Notes: generated by a model not told the origin, from the sequence alone. A stretch of DNA of 64,000 nt from Stutzerimonas kunmingensis (GCF_002929225.1 NZ_PISM01000018.1:496001-560000); one strand, 5' to 3'; numbered from the stretch's first letter, positions 9,478 to 18,350 are shown. Numbers and translations are program-made.

Positions 9478-10236
9478 TCAGTTCACGTAACGCTGCGCCG
9501 CCTGCTGCAGCAGCCCTTCCTGCTTCATCTGGTCGAGGGTGCGCTGCAGCTTCTCGACGACTGCATCCGGCGTTTCCTTGTTCAGCGCCAGATAGAGGTC
9601 GACACGGCTCAGGGTCAGCGCCACGGCCAGCGGGCCGACGCCGGCCTGCTTCGCCTCGTATTCGCCGGAGGGGTTGGTGGTCGCCCACAGATCGAACTGA
9701 CCGGCCTTCAGCTTGGCCGGGGTGTCGATCAGCGAACTCTGCACCTCGATGCCACGGTTGATCAGGTACTGACTGCCCACGCTGCCATCCTTCGAGCCGA
9801 TTCGATACTGCTTGGCAACATCCAGGCTGGAGACCTGAATCTGGCTCTCCGGAGTCTTGAGCAGCACGATCTGGATCTCGCTGAGCGGACCGACCCACTT
9901 GTACTTGGGCTCGCGCTCGGGGGTACGGCTGAGGGAGAACACAGCGAAGCCCGGGGTCTTCTCGGCCAGCTGCTGCAGGCGGCTCCACGGGAAACGCAGC
10001 GTCATCGCATAGGGCACGCCCGCGCGCTTGAACAGAGCGGCCACCACCTCGGCATCAATGCCGCTGATCGCACCCTCCTTGGCGAAATTCTTGCCATCGT
10101 CGGCCATGCTGAACGGCGGGAAATTCTGCGTGAGCAGGTTGATGGTTTCCCCGTCGGCGCTGGCCGAGGCGATTGGCAGGAGGCTAATCAGCGCGCCCAG
10201 AAAAGCGCAGCGAAGATACTTCTTGTTGGTCGGCAT
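9478..10236 (-). CDS. Periplasmic solute-binding protein (SBP_bac_3 type)
   Basis: 252 aa from the ATG at 10236, which opens a clean signal peptide (MPTNKKYLRCAFLGALISLLPIASASA); 32 in-frame codons further upstream lack one. The body resembles extracellular solute-binding family 3 proteins for polar amino acids: INLLTQNFPPFSMADDGK, the hinge segment ISGIDAEVVAALFKRAGV, and the second-lobe VGSQYLINRGIEVQSS. No permease or ATPase genes are adjacent, so it is either an orphan binding protein or a stand-alone sensor-type protein. Many such orphans occur in Pseudomonas. The ligand is unknown. Confidence 0.8.
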   Translation of the reverse strand: MPTNKKYLRCAFLGALISLLPIASASADGETINLLTQNFPPFSMADDGKNFAKEGAISGIDAEVVAALFKRAGVPYAMTLRFPWSRLQQLAEKTPGFAVFSLSRTPEREPKYKWVGPLSEIQIVLLKTPESQIQVSSLDVAKQYRIGSKDGSVGSQYLINRGIEVQSSLIDTPAKLKAGQFDLWATTNPSGEYEAKQAGVGPLAVALTLSRVDLYLALNKETPDAVVEKLQRTLDQMKQEGLLQQAAQRYVN

Positions 10237-10717
10237 GTTGAAGTCTCGGGTCGATCGGACGTTGTTTTTTCCGCACCGGCATCGGTTCCGGGCGGCTGTC
10301 GGCAGGTTCTTATTGCGCCCGGTTCGGGACAAGCGACCGCGCGGCGATGAACCCTAACAGGGCCTTGCGGGACAATCTCTCCGCCGGATCACTTACGTGA
10401 GATGCCGTGCTCCGCCAGTCCCGCCGGGCGTCGCGGCACGTCATCCGACGCACACTTTCGTTCCCCGCGCAGCCGGTCATTCGTCGAAAACCTGCTCTCC
10501 GTTCGTCGCGTAGCCGCCCCCATGGTGGCACTTGCCGTATTCTCGCCGGCTATCGGAGTCTGCCGATCCGAGACACAGTCGGGCATATAAATCGCATCCA
10601 ACACATCCGAACTGTGGCGCGCCATGCAAATGGCGCCGCGGGGTTTCCCGCGAACAACTGTGGTCCGCCTCCTGGCGGTGGTTTGTCGAAACGTCGGGTT
10701 TCCCGATTGGATGTGAA
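10237..10717. other. Long divergent intergenic region
   Basis: 481 bases between the divergent solute-binding and FtsH-like genes. I see a short palindrome ATCAC-TTAC-GTGAG(AT) near 10389-10404 and an AT-rich TATAAA at 10586-10591 that could be a -10 box for the FtsH-like gene, without a matching -35. No heat-shock (sigma-32) promoter pattern was found. An in-frame extension of the FtsH-like ORF across 10532-10717 exists but has no conserved features. Confidence 0.5.
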
Positions 10718-12691
10718 ATGAAAACACCCCGTCTGCTACAAGGTCGCCGCGGCCCTGTACTTCTTATTTTCCTGCTCCTGCTGATCGCCGCCAGCGTCGC
10801 CTATTGGCAGTTGCGCCCCAGCGCCCCGTCGACGCCAGCCACTGGCGCGGCGGCGAGCATGCTCGAAGCCTTGCAGGACTCCACCGAGCCCTGGCAGGCC
10901 AATCGCCGCGATATCTCGGTGCTGATGAACGATCTGCGTGGCGCCAGCATTGCCAGCGCCGCATTGGGTAAGGATGCGGTCTACGTCAGCTTGCACGAGG
11001 GCCTGCTCTACTGGGTGCCGGACCAGTCCGGACGCGTCGCGAGACTGCTGCTCGAGCAGTACGCGCAGAGCAGCGGCGAGCTGTTCCCGTTGGCGATGTT
11101 CCAGACCGACGCGGAAAAGCCGTTTTACAAGATCCTTCTGCCCTACTCACCGATCGCCCTGCTGCTGATTGGCGCGGCGGTGTTCTTCGCCATGAAGACC
11201 CGGAGCTTTGAAGTCCAGCGCAAGGGCAGCGGCGTGACCTTCGCTGATGTCATCGGCGCCGCCGAGGCCAAGCAGGCGCTCAGCGACGTCACCGCCTACC
11301 TGCGCGACCCCGCCGCCTACGCCCGTCTTGGCGCCCGCCCGCCAAAGGGCGTGCTGCTGACCGGCGAGCCCGGCACCGGCAAGACCCAGCTGGCCAAGGC
11401 GCTTGCGAGTGAATCGAATGCCAGCTTCATCCAGGTCACCGGCAGCGACTTCTCCTCGATGTATTTCGGCGTTGGCATCCAGAAGGTCAAGGCGCTGTTC
11501 CGCACCGCCCGCAAGCAGGCGCCGTGCATCATCTTCATCGACGAAATCGACGGCATCGGCAAGCGCGCCGAGCAGACACGTTCCAGCGATGCCGAAAGCA
11601 ACCGCATCATCAACCAGTTCCTCGCCGAGATGGACGGCTTCGATGGCGCCGCCGGCGTGCTGGTGCTCGGCGCCACGAACTTCCCCAACTCGCTCGACCC
11701 GGCGCTGGTACGTGAAGGTCGTTTCGACCGCTCCATTGCCGTAGGCCTGCCAGGGCTCGATGATCGCGAAGCGCTGTTCCGCCTGTACGCCGGCAAGATC
11801 ACTGCCGCGGCGGGTCTGGATTTCCCGCAACTGGCGCGCAACACCGTCGGTCTGACGCCGGCCGCGATCGCCTACATCGTCAACCATGCAGCGTTACTGG
11901 CAGCGCGCGGCGGGGCAAATCAGGTCGAAATGGCCCACTTCGTCGATGCCGTGGAAACCTGCCGCATCGGCGAACAACCCTCCGGCGTGACGCCGATGTC
12001 GCCGACCGATCGCAAGCGCATTGCCGTGCACGAGGCTGGCCACGCGCTGGTAGCGGCGGCGCTGAAGGTCGGCCGCGTTGAGAAGGTCACCATCCTGCCG
12101 CGTGGCCAGGCGCTGGGCGTGACCCTGGTGACGCCAGTGGAAGACAAGCGCCTGCACATGTATTCGGAACTGCGCAATCGCATCCAGATGCTGCTGGCCG
12201 GGCGCGGCGCCGAGCAGCTGTATTTCCACGAGGTATCGTCCGGTGCCGGGCAGGATCTGCAGGAAGCCTCGAAGATCGCCCTTTCCATGGTCGGAGCCCT
12301 CGGCATGGGCCCGCGCGGCTCGCTGCTGAGCCTGCAGGCCGTGCGCGACGCACATCTGGACAGCGATCCGCGCGAGGCGCTGGAAGCGGCCGACGAGCTG
12401 CTGCAGCAGCTCAATCAGGAGTGCCTGGGACTGCTGCAGAGGTTGAAACCGGCGCTCGACCACATCACCGAACGCCTGCTCGCGGTGGAAACCGTGCCTG
12501 GAGAAGAGGTGCTGGCGGCCATCGAACGGTTGCCCGTGCACCATCACGAAGCCAGTGTCAGCTCGATCATCGGCCATGCGCTGAACAGCATCGACCGCGT
12601 CGCGGCCAGTGCCATGGACAGCACCGACAGCTTCGAACTGTCGCCGGTGGTATCGAGCGAGCCGGAAGACGACGGCCCGACCCGGCTCTGA
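10718..12691 (+). CDS. FtsH-like membrane AAA+ zinc protease (divergent paralogue)
   Basis: 657 aa. One transmembrane helix at 12-30, a periplasmic stretch of about 110 residues, a second helix at 144-158, then an AAA+ module: Walker A GEPGTGKT (216-223), pore loop MYFGVG (248-253), Walker B IIFIDEID (271-278), and an arginine-finger box GRFDR (334-338). The M41 protease follows with HEAGH (438-442) and the third zinc ligand Asp in AGQDL (D513). All catalytic residues are present, so it should be an active membrane protease. The AAA region departs from housekeeping FtsH (SSMYFGVGIQKV, VREGRFDRSI) and the C-terminal tail differs. The housekeeping ftsH normally lies near folP/rlmE, so this is a second copy. 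The start at MKTPRLLQ is chosen because the upstream extension is not FtsH-like. Substrates are unknown. Confidence 0.85.
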   Translation: MKTPRLLQGRRGPVLLIFLLLLIAASVAYWQLRPSAPSTPATGAAASMLEALQDSTEPWQANRRDISVLMNDLRGASIASAALGKDAVYVSLHEGLLYWVPDQSGRVARLLLEQYAQSSGELFPLAMFQTDAEKPFYKILLPYSPIALLLIGAAVFFAMKTRSFEVQRKGSGVTFADVIGAAEAKQALSDVTAYLRDPAAYARLGARPPKGVLLTGEPGTGKTQLAKALASESNASFIQVTGSDFSSMYFGVGIQKVKALFRTARKQAPCIIFIDEIDGIGKRAEQTRSSDAESNRIINQFLAEMDGFDGAAGVLVLGATNFPNSLDPALVREGRFDRSIAVGLPGLDDREALFRLYAGKITAAAGLDFPQLARNTVGLTPAAIAYIVNHAALLAARGGANQVEMAHFVDAVETCRIGEQPSGVTPMSPTDRKRIAVHEAGHALVAAALKVGRVEKVTILPRGQALGVTLVTPVEDKRLHMYSELRNRIQMLLAGRGAEQLYFHEVSSGAGQDLQEASKIALSMVGALGMGPRGSLLSLQAVRDAHLDSDPREALEAADELLQQLNQECLGLLQRLKPALDHITERLLAVETVPGEEVLAAIERLPVHHHEASVSSIIGHALNSIDRVAASAMDSTDSFELSPVVSSEPEDDGPTRL

Positions 12692-12706
12692 GCCGGAGGG
12701 CATAAC

Positions 12707-12737
12707 GATCCCGGCGGACGGCACATCCGCTGGGATC
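12707..12737. terminator. Hairpin between FtsH-like and GlxA-like genes
   Basis: 12-bp stem GATCCCGGCGGA / TCCGCTGGGATC (one G-T pair) with a 7-nt loop, between convergent genes and touching the stop codon of the AraC-type regulator. It lacks a U tract; probably a bidirectional terminator. Confidence 0.45.
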
Positions 12738-13812
12738 AGTGCACGGCCGGCGCCACCTGCTGCAGCGTGGCGATGCCATCCAGGCGCCGCGACAACACGC
12801 CGAAACGTCGCCGGTATTGCGCCGGCGTGAGGCCGACCTTGCGCCGAAACAGTCGACCGAAGAAGCCGGCGTCCTGATAGCCGACCTCCCAGGCGATCGC
12901 TTCAACCGACAGCTCTCCGCTTTCCAGCAGTTGCTTGGCCTCCTCCAGCCGCAGGGTATGGATGTAATCCAGCGGCGTCAGTCCCGTGGCCAGGGCGAAG
13001 CGGCGCTGGAAGGTCCGTTCCGGCAGGCCGCTGATGCGCACCATGGCGCTCACCGGCGCCTCTTCCTCGTAATGCTGCGCGGCCCATTCCTGACAACGCG
13101 CGATCACCGGATCAGCCAGCTGGCCGGTGCGCATCATCGCGGCGTAGGCCAGCGGGCTCGTCGCATCCCAATCGAACAGGTTCATCCGCGCCACCTCCAT
13201 CGCCTCCCGCGCACCGACGAAACGGGCGATGAGAAACAGTCCCAGCGCATGCCAGCTGCTGCCACTGCCGGACATCACCAGGCGCTGGCCGACGCCGGTG
13301 CCGACCAATGCCTTGTCCGGATGCCAGTGCACGTCCGGGTATTCGCGTCGCAGGCAATCGCAGTAGCCCCAGTGCGAAGTCCCTTCGCAGCCGGCCAAGA
13401 GCCCGGTGCGCGCCAGCAGCATCGCCCCGGAGCAGGCAGCGGCCAGCGTCGCGCCGGCCGCGTAGCGCTCGCACAGCCATTGCGCCTCGGGCGCGTAGCG
13501 ATCATCCAGCGGCTCCCAGGGGCTGACCGCCAGGTTGCTGACAATCACCACATCGGTCGGCGGCGCATCGTCCAGACTGGCGTGAGGGTGGACCGGGATA
13601 TCGTTGTAGACCCGCAGCGAGCGTCCGTCGCGGCTGACGATCAGCGGCAGGAAAGGCGACGCCACGTCGGCGCGGTGCAGCAGTTGCTGCCAGTCGCGAC
13701 GGGCACCCAGCAGCAGATCGTAGAGGCCGAACAGCGTCGAGGCCGTACTGTCCGGCGTCGCCAGCAGGGCGACGGTCAGCGGCGGGCGTTCGGCGATCTC
13801 TGAGCGGGCCAT
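12736..13812 (-). CDS. GlxA-type AraC-family transcriptional regulator
   Basis: 358 aa. The N-terminal DJ-1/PfpI amidotransferase-like domain (about 12-190) starts LTVALLATPDSTASTLFGLYDLLLGARRDW in pieces and carries the nucleophile-elbow Cys in AACSGAMLLARTG. The C-terminal AraC double helix-turn-helix (about 240-345) has LPERTFQRRFALATGLTPLDYIH and AWEVGYQDAGFFGRLFRRKVG in pieces. The start is the ATG at 13812; 155 upstream in-frame codons run through the neighbouring gene and are rejected. It diverges from the TTC38-like gene with a 111-bp gap, so that gene is its most likely target. The effector is unknown. Confidence 0.88.
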   Translation of the reverse strand: MARSEIAERPPLTVALLATPDSTASTLFGLYDLLLGARRDWQQLLHRADVASPFLPLIVSRDGRSLRVYNDIPVHPHASLDDAPPTDVVIVSNLAVSPWEPLDDRYAPEAQWLCERYAAGATLAAACSGAMLLARTGLLAGCEGTSHWGYCDCLRREYPDVHWHPDKALVGTGVGQRLVMSGSGSSWHALGLFLIARFVGAREAMEVARMNLFDWDATSPLAYAAMMRTGQLADPVIARCQEWAAQHYEEEAPVSAMVRISGLPERTFQRRFALATGLTPLDYIHTLRLEEAKQLLESGELSVEAIAWEVGYQDAGFFGRLFRRKVGLTPAQYRRRFGVLSRRLDGIATLQQVAPAVH

Positions 13813-13923
13813 GGCGGAAATAGCCGGTTTGTTTCCAGGATGACTGGGGTCCAACGTAAGCCAAACCCCGAGTATGGGCGCGTTGGCCGATGCCAACGAA
13901 CCGGACTCATGGAGCATAGAACA

Positions 13924-15201
13924 ATGAAAGACGCACACGGGTACCAACTGACCGGCTGCAATAGCGAGGCGCAGGCCCTGCTCGATCAGGCGCTCGCGCA
14001 GTTTCGCTGCCTGCACGCCGAATCGCTGGCGACCACCGAAGCCACACTGCAGGCCTCGCCGGAACTGGTCATGGGCCATGTCCTGCACGCCTGGCTCTAC
14101 CTGCTCGGCACCGAAGCGGCCGCCCTGCCGGTGGCCCGCACCTCGTACGAGCACGCCTTGGAGCTGCCGCACAATGACCGCGAGGCCCGCCACCTGCAGG
14201 CGCTGCGGCAACTGCTGGATGGCCGCTGGCACGCCGCCGGACGCGTGCTGGAAGACCTCAGCATCGACTATCCCCACGACATGCTGGCGCTGCAGGCCGG
14301 ACAGCAGATCGACTTTTTCACCGGCGATGCGCGCATGCTGCGCGACCGCATTGCCCGTGTGCTGCCGGACTGGTCACTGGAGCTGCCTGGCTATCATGCG
14401 TTGCTCGGCCTGTACGCGTTCGGGCTGGAAGAATGCGGCGACTATCGGCTCGCCGAGCGCTATGGCCGTGAAGCAATCGCCCTGCAACCCGCCGACGCCT
14501 GGGCACAGCACGCGGTCGCCCACGTTCTGGAAATGCAGGGACGGCGCGAGGAAGGCATCGCCTGGATGCGCGGCAATCCGGGCTGGCAGCAGGACAGTAT
14601 GCTGGCGGTGCACAATTGGTGGCACCTGGCGTTGCACCACATCGAGCTCGACGATTGCGGCGCGGCCCTGGACCTGTTCGACGGCCCGGTGAATGGCCAT
14701 CAGAGCCCCCTGGCGCTGGAGCTGATCGACGCCAGCGCACTGCTCTGGCGGCTGCAACTGCGTGGCGTGGATGTCGGCGACCGCTGGACTGGCGTGGCCG
14801 AGCGCTGGGCCGCGATGGCGGCGGACGGCAACTATGCGTTCAACGACTTTCACGCCGCCATGGCCTTCGCCTGCGCCGGCCGCGGCGACCTGCTGGGCCT
14901 GCTGCGCGCAGCCCAGCAACGGGCCTGCGCGCGGGACGATGACAATGCGCGCTTCACCACCCAGATCGGCGCCCCAGGCGTCGAGGCAGTAGTCGCCTTC
15001 GTCGAAGGCGACAACACGCGGTGTGTGGAGCGGCTGCGCTCGATCCGCAATCAGGCGCAGCGTTTCGGCGGCAGTCATGCACAACGCGACCTGGTCGACC
15101 AGACACTGATCGCCGCGGCCGAGCGCGGCGGTCAGCAGCGCCTTGCGCGCGCCCTGCAGCGCGAGCGCCAGCTACTTGCCGAACAGCGGCGCATGCAGTG
15201 A
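13924..15201 (+). CDS. TTC38-like tetratricopeptide repeat protein
   Basis: 425 aa, no signal peptide, predicted cytoplasmic. It consists of helical repeats with a middle block WAQHAVAHVLEMQGR followed by a Trp-rich HNWWHLALHHIEL. That combination is characteristic of the TTC38 (tetratricopeptide repeat 38) family found in bacteria and animals, whose biochemical role is not established. The start at MKDAHGYQLTG is preferred over an ATG-rich upstream stretch because it follows the divergent promoter gap. Its divergent neighbour is a GlxA-type regulator, suggesting regulated expression by a small molecule. Confidence 0.8.
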   Translation: MKDAHGYQLTGCNSEAQALLDQALAQFRCLHAESLATTEATLQASPELVMGHVLHAWLYLLGTEAAALPVARTSYEHALELPHNDREARHLQALRQLLDGRWHAAGRVLEDLSIDYPHDMLALQAGQQIDFFTGDARMLRDRIARVLPDWSLELPGYHALLGLYAFGLEECGDYRLAERYGREAIALQPADAWAQHAVAHVLEMQGRREEGIAWMRGNPGWQQDSMLAVHNWWHLALHHIELDDCGAALDLFDGPVNGHQSPLALELIDASALLWRLQLRGVDVGDRWTGVAERWAAMAADGNYAFNDFHAAMAFACAGRGDLLGLLRAAQQRACARDDDNARFTTQIGAPGVEAVVAFVEGDNTRCVERLRSIRNQAQRFGGSHAQRDLVDQTLIAAAERGGQQRLARALQRERQLLAEQRRMQ

Positions 15202-15204
15202 AAG

Positions 15205-15226
15205 GATGGCGCCCACGGGCGCCATC
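15205..15226. terminator. Bidirectional hairpin between TPR and TPM genes
   Basis: Perfect 10-bp inverted repeat GATGGCGCCC / GGGCGCCATC with only 2 nt between the arms, in the 37-nt gap between convergent genes. On the minus strand it is followed by CTTTC. Likely a terminator for both genes. Confidence 0.55.
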
Positions 15227-15238
15227 GCTGCTGGAGAA

Positions 15239-15856
15239 TTAAGGCAACACCACCAGCCGGTTCGGCAGTTCGTTGCGTTCGTGGGTCTTCGGCACATGCT
15301 GCGCCAGCAGCGCCCCACTGGCTTCGATGCAGCCAAGAAAGCCTTCGAGCACCTGCCCCTGCTTCACCCGATCGGTGAAGCAGGCGACGACCGATTCCCA
15401 GGCGGCATTGTCGATGCGGCTGGAAATGCCGCGGTCGACCAGAATCTCCACATAGCGCTCTGCTTCGGAGACGAAGATCAACACTCCGGTGTCGCCTTCG
15501 GTGTGATGCAGATTGAGTTCGATGAACTGACGCCGCGCCAGATTGCAGGCACGCCAGTTGCGCACCGAACGGGGGATCAGATGGCTGGTCAGCGCCGGCA
15601 TGCGGAACAGCACCGCGAGCACGATAAACGTTGCCCACTGCACCAGCAGCAGCTGCCATGCGCCAAGCCAGCCACTGAAGAACAGCAGCGCTCCGGGTAG
15701 CAGCAGCGCGATCAGGCCGGCCCACAGCAGCGGGATGTAGTGGTAGTCGTCGGCCTGCGCGGCCAGCACCGTGACCAGCTCGGCATCGGTGCTGCGCTCG
15801 ACGCGCTCGATCGCTTCGGCTACCTGTTGCAGTTCGCTTTCGCTCAGTAAGGTCAT
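15239..15856 (-). CDS. TPM-domain membrane protein
   Basis: 205 aa. N-terminal short helical region (SESELQQVAEAIERVERSTDAELVTVLA), two transmembrane segments around 43-62 and 68-85, then a TPM-domain portion (GDTGVLIFVSEAERYVEILVDRGI and the IDNAAWESVVACFTDRVKQG region). This is the second TPM protein of the cluster lemA - TPM/YgcG-like - TPM. It starts 18 nt after the stop of the upstream TPM gene, so it is in the same operon. The role is unknown; relatives are linked to photosystem or membrane-protein maintenance in other organisms. Confidence 0.85.
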   Translation of the reverse strand: MTLLSESELQQVAEAIERVERSTDAELVTVLAAQADDYHYIPLLWAGLIALLLPGALLFFSGWLGAWQLLLVQWATFIVLAVLFRMPALTSHLIPRSVRNWRACNLARRQFIELNLHHTEGDTGVLIFVSEAERYVEILVDRGISSRIDNAAWESVVACFTDRVKQGQVLEGFLGCIEASGALLAQHVPKTHERNELPNRLVVLP

Positions 15857-15874
15857 CGTTCATCCATCATTGAT

Positions 15875-16618
15875 TTACCAGCCGCCGGAAGCGCCACCGC
15901 CGCCGAAACCGCCGCCGCCCCCACCGAAGCCACCGCCGCCGAAACCACCACCACCGCCCCGCCCCATACCGCCAAGCAAGGCGCCCAGCAGCAAGGCACG
16001 ACGACCACCACCGCGGCCACCGCGCCCCCCGCCGATAACGAAGATCGCCACCAGCATTAGGAAGAAACCGAGAATCCCGAGGCCGCCGGGTTGCTCCTGC
16101 ACCATCGGCATCACCGGCCGCAGCTCGGCCGGCAGCGGGTCGCCGCCGAGCACGGTGACGATCGCCTCCGCACCTTCGGTGATCCCGGCCGTGAAGTCGC
16201 CGCGCTGGAATGCCGGCGCGATGATCCGGTTGATGATGACCGAGGACTGCGCGTCGGTGAGCCGGCCTTCCAGACCGTAGCCGACCTCGATGCGAATCTT
16301 GCGATCATCGCGCGCGACGATCAGCAGCGCACCGTTGTCCTCGCCCTTCTGGCCGATGCCCCAGGTACGGCCAAGCTCCAGACCGAATTCCTCGATGCTG
16401 CGCCCGCCCAGGTCCGGCACCGTGACAACGACAACCTGCTCACCGGTCGCCTGCTCGTGGCCGGCCAGCATGCTGGTCAGCCGCGCCTCGGCCTGGGTGT
16501 CGAGCAGCTCGGCACGATCGACCACGCGCCCGGTCAGCTCCGGGACCTCGGCTTCCTGGGCGACGAGGCTACCGGCCCAGAGCAGCAGGATCAGCAGTAG
16601 CGGAAACCTGGAGGTCAT
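15875..16618 (-). CDS. TPM-domain protein with glycine-rich tail (YgcG-like)
   Basis: 247 aa. Signal peptide (residues 1-20, ending LVAQ), TPM domain about 27-150 (TGRVVDRAELLDTQAEARL, GEQVVVVTVPDLGG, DNGALLIVARDDRKIRIEVG), a transmembrane helix around 180-197 (ILGFFLMLVAIFVIGGG), then a low-complexity tail of Gly with Arg and Phe ending GASGGW. The extreme C terminus is typical of YgcG-type proteins. Its ATG overlaps the lemA stop by 4 nt. It is predicted to be displayed on the periplasmic face of the membrane; biochemical activity is not established. Confidence 0.88.
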   Translation of the reverse strand: MTSRFPLLLILLLWAGSLVAQEAEVPELTGRVVDRAELLDTQAEARLTSMLAGHEQATGEQVVVVTVPDLGGRSIEEFGLELGRTWGIGQKGEDNGALLIVARDDRKIRIEVGYGLEGRLTDAQSSVIINRIIAPAFQRGDFTAGITEGAEAIVTVLGGDPLPAELRPVMPMVQEQPGGLGILGFFLMLVAIFVIGGGRGGRGGGRRALLLGALLGGMGRGGGGGFGGGGFGGGGGGFGGGGASGGW

Positions 16619-17238
16619 TGAAACTGCACTTGTGGCGCTTGCTCGGCATTCTCGGCGGTAGCCTCGAAGTTCTCGCGAATCGGCATGTCGCTGTACATCA
16701 GGGTGTGCCAGATACGACCGGGGAAGGTTCGAATCTCGGTGTTGTAGCGCTCGACCGCGGCGATGAAGTCGCGACGTGCCACCGCGATGCGGTTCTCGGT
16801 GCCTTCGAGCTGCGATTGCAGGGCAAGGAAGTTCTGATTGGATTTCAGATCCGGATAGCGCTCGGATACCGCCATCAGCCGGCTCAGGGCGCCGGTCAGC
16901 TGGTTCTGCGCCTGCTGGAACTGCTGCAGCTTCTGCGGATCATCCAGGGTGCTGGCATCGACCTGAATCGACGTGGCCTTGGCCCGCGCTTCCACCACCG
17001 CGGTGAGGGTTTCCTGCTCCTGACGGGCGAACCCCTTGACCGTCTCGACCAGGTTGGGAATCAGGTCGGCACGGCGCTGGTACTGGTTCTCCACCTGCGA
17101 CCAGGCGGCCTTCACCTGCTCGTCATAGGTTGGGATGTTATTGACCCCGCAGCCGGCCAGAAGCCAGGACAGGAGGACGACAACCGTCAGTTGCCAGGTG
17201 TAGCGAAAACGCTGCGTATGCATGATGCGCTTGTCCAT
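16615..17238 (-). CDS. lemA: LemA family lipoprotein
   Basis: 207 aa at most. Lipobox LLAG-C near residues 27-30, then the LemA helical domain: YDEQVKAAWSQVENQYQRR, DLIPNLVETVKGFARQEQ and the C-terminal VERYNTEIRTFPGRIW with the usual PGRI motif. An alternative ATG at 17223 (MHTQRFRYT) also gives a good lipoprotein signal and has a GGACAAG upstream. It is the first gene of a three-gene unit with two TPM proteins, a common bacterial arrangement. LemA function is unknown beyond an envelope association. Confidence 0.9.
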   Translation of the reverse strand: MDKRIMHTQRFRYTWQLTVVVLLSWLLAGCGVNNIPTYDEQVKAAWSQVENQYQRRADLIPNLVETVKGFARQEQETLTAVVEARAKATSIQVDASTLDDPQKLQQFQQAQNQLTGALSRLMAVSERYPDLKSNQNFLALQSQLEGTENRIAVARRDFIAAVERYNTEIRTFPGRIWHTLMYSDMPIRENFEATAENAEQAPQVQFQ

Positions 17239-17329
17239 TCTGTTAACCAGTACTCAGATAAGAATAGCCAAACGCCATAAGAGTTCAGGCGCGAACAAAA
17301 AGCTCACAGCTCAAGCACGGATAACGGGT

Positions 17330-18250
17330 CTAAATGAGATGCCAGGGGGCGCGCGCCAACAGCGCCTTGCAACGTGTCTGCAGATGTCCATGCAGCAGCC
17401 GCACCGGCTTGCTCAACTGCGCGCGATGGGCGCAGAGCAGGCTGAGTGGCGCCGCCTCGCCAAGACAGTCCGGCAACAGCACCTGTAGACGGCCCGCGGC
17501 CACGTCGTCGGCAATGTCCAGCCAGGACTTGTAGGCCAGCCCGCTGCCGGCCAGCGCCCAGCGACGCACCACGTCGGCATCGTCACTGACCCGGTCACCC
17601 CTGACCTGCACGGTGACCGCCCGTCGTCCTTCCTGAAAGCACCAGCGGTCATGCACGCGCCCGGCGAGCATGAAGCGCAGGCAGTTGTGCGCCGCCAGCT
17701 CGTCCAGCCGTCGTGGCGCGCCGTGCCGTTGCAGGTAGGCAGGCGAAGCGCACAGCACCCGGCGGTTCTCGCCAGCGACCGGCAGCGCGACGAGGCTGGA
17801 ATCCTCCGGCGCGCCATAGTGCAGGACGATGTCCACCGGCTGACGGAACAGATCGGTCAGCCCGTCGCCCAGCAGCAGGCGCACCTGCAACTGCGGATGA
17901 CTCGCCTGGAATTCGTCGAGCCACGGCAGCAGCACGTTGCGCCCGAAGTCGGACGGCGCCGACAGCTGCAGCACACCACTGATCGCCTCGCGACCACCAG
18001 CGAGCGCCTGTGCCCCCTCGTCCAGGCTGGCCAGTGCCGCCCGGGCATGTAGCAGATAAGCCTCGCCCTCGGCGGTCAGACGCAGGCTGCGGGTGGAGCG
18101 CACGAACAGCCGCACACTCAGGCTCGCTTCCAGGCGCTTCAAGGCCGCACTGGCCACTGCGGGCGACACGTCGAGCCCGCGCGCGGCCGCGGAAAGGCTG
18201 CCGCTGTCGGCGGTACGGACGAACAGCTGCAGGTCGTCGATACGCAACAT
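17330..18250 (-). CDS. LysR-family transcriptional regulator
   Basis: 306 aa. N-terminal winged HTH with LQLFVRTADSGSLSAAARGL and VSPAVASAALKRLEASLSVR (residues about 5-50), then a periplasmic-binding-like effector domain. The ATG at 18250 is chosen because MLRIDDLQLF is a typical LysR N terminus; 32 upstream codons are rejected. Divergent from the alcohol dehydrogenase-like gene (100-bp gap), which it probably regulates. A palindrome TTTCAA-N7-TTGAAA lies against its start codon. Confidence 0.9.
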   Translation of the reverse strand: MLRIDDLQLFVRTADSGSLSAAARGLDVSPAVASAALKRLEASLSVRLFVRSTRSLRLTAEGEAYLLHARAALASLDEGAQALAGGREAISGVLQLSAPSDFGRNVLLPWLDEFQASHPQLQVRLLLGDGLTDLFRQPVDIVLHYGAPEDSSLVALPVAGENRRVLCASPAYLQRHGAPRRLDELAAHNCLRFMLAGRVHDRWCFQEGRRAVTVQVRGDRVSDDADVVRRWALAGSGLAYKSWLDIADDVAAGRLQVLLPDCLGEAAPLSLLCAHRAQLSKPVRLLHGHLQTRCKALLARAPWHLI

Positions 18251-18269
18251 TTTCAAAATCCTGTTGAAA
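18251..18269. promoter_or_regulatory. Candidate operator of the LysR regulator
   Basis: Inverted repeat TTTCAA-N7-TTGAAA, 19 bp, immediately upstream of the LysR start codon in the divergent gap. The size and symmetry fit a LysR-type site, but the match is judged by eye only. Confidence 0.4.
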
Positions 18270-18350
18270 GAGCCTCGCTTATTACCCCGTTTTTCCGCCG
18301 CGTCAAATAGCTGAGCATGCCCTCCCACAGAACCCATACGGAGCAACAGA

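Noticed and set aside
10532..10717. N-terminal extension of the FtsH-like protein
   Set aside because: Not FtsH-like and Arg/Trp/Ser-rich. The membrane anchor begins directly after ATG 10718.
12736..14277. 513-codon extended frame for the AraC-type regulator
   Set aside because: The upstream 155 codons run through the divergent TPR gene and are shadow sequence; the DJ-1 domain begins at the ATG at 13812.
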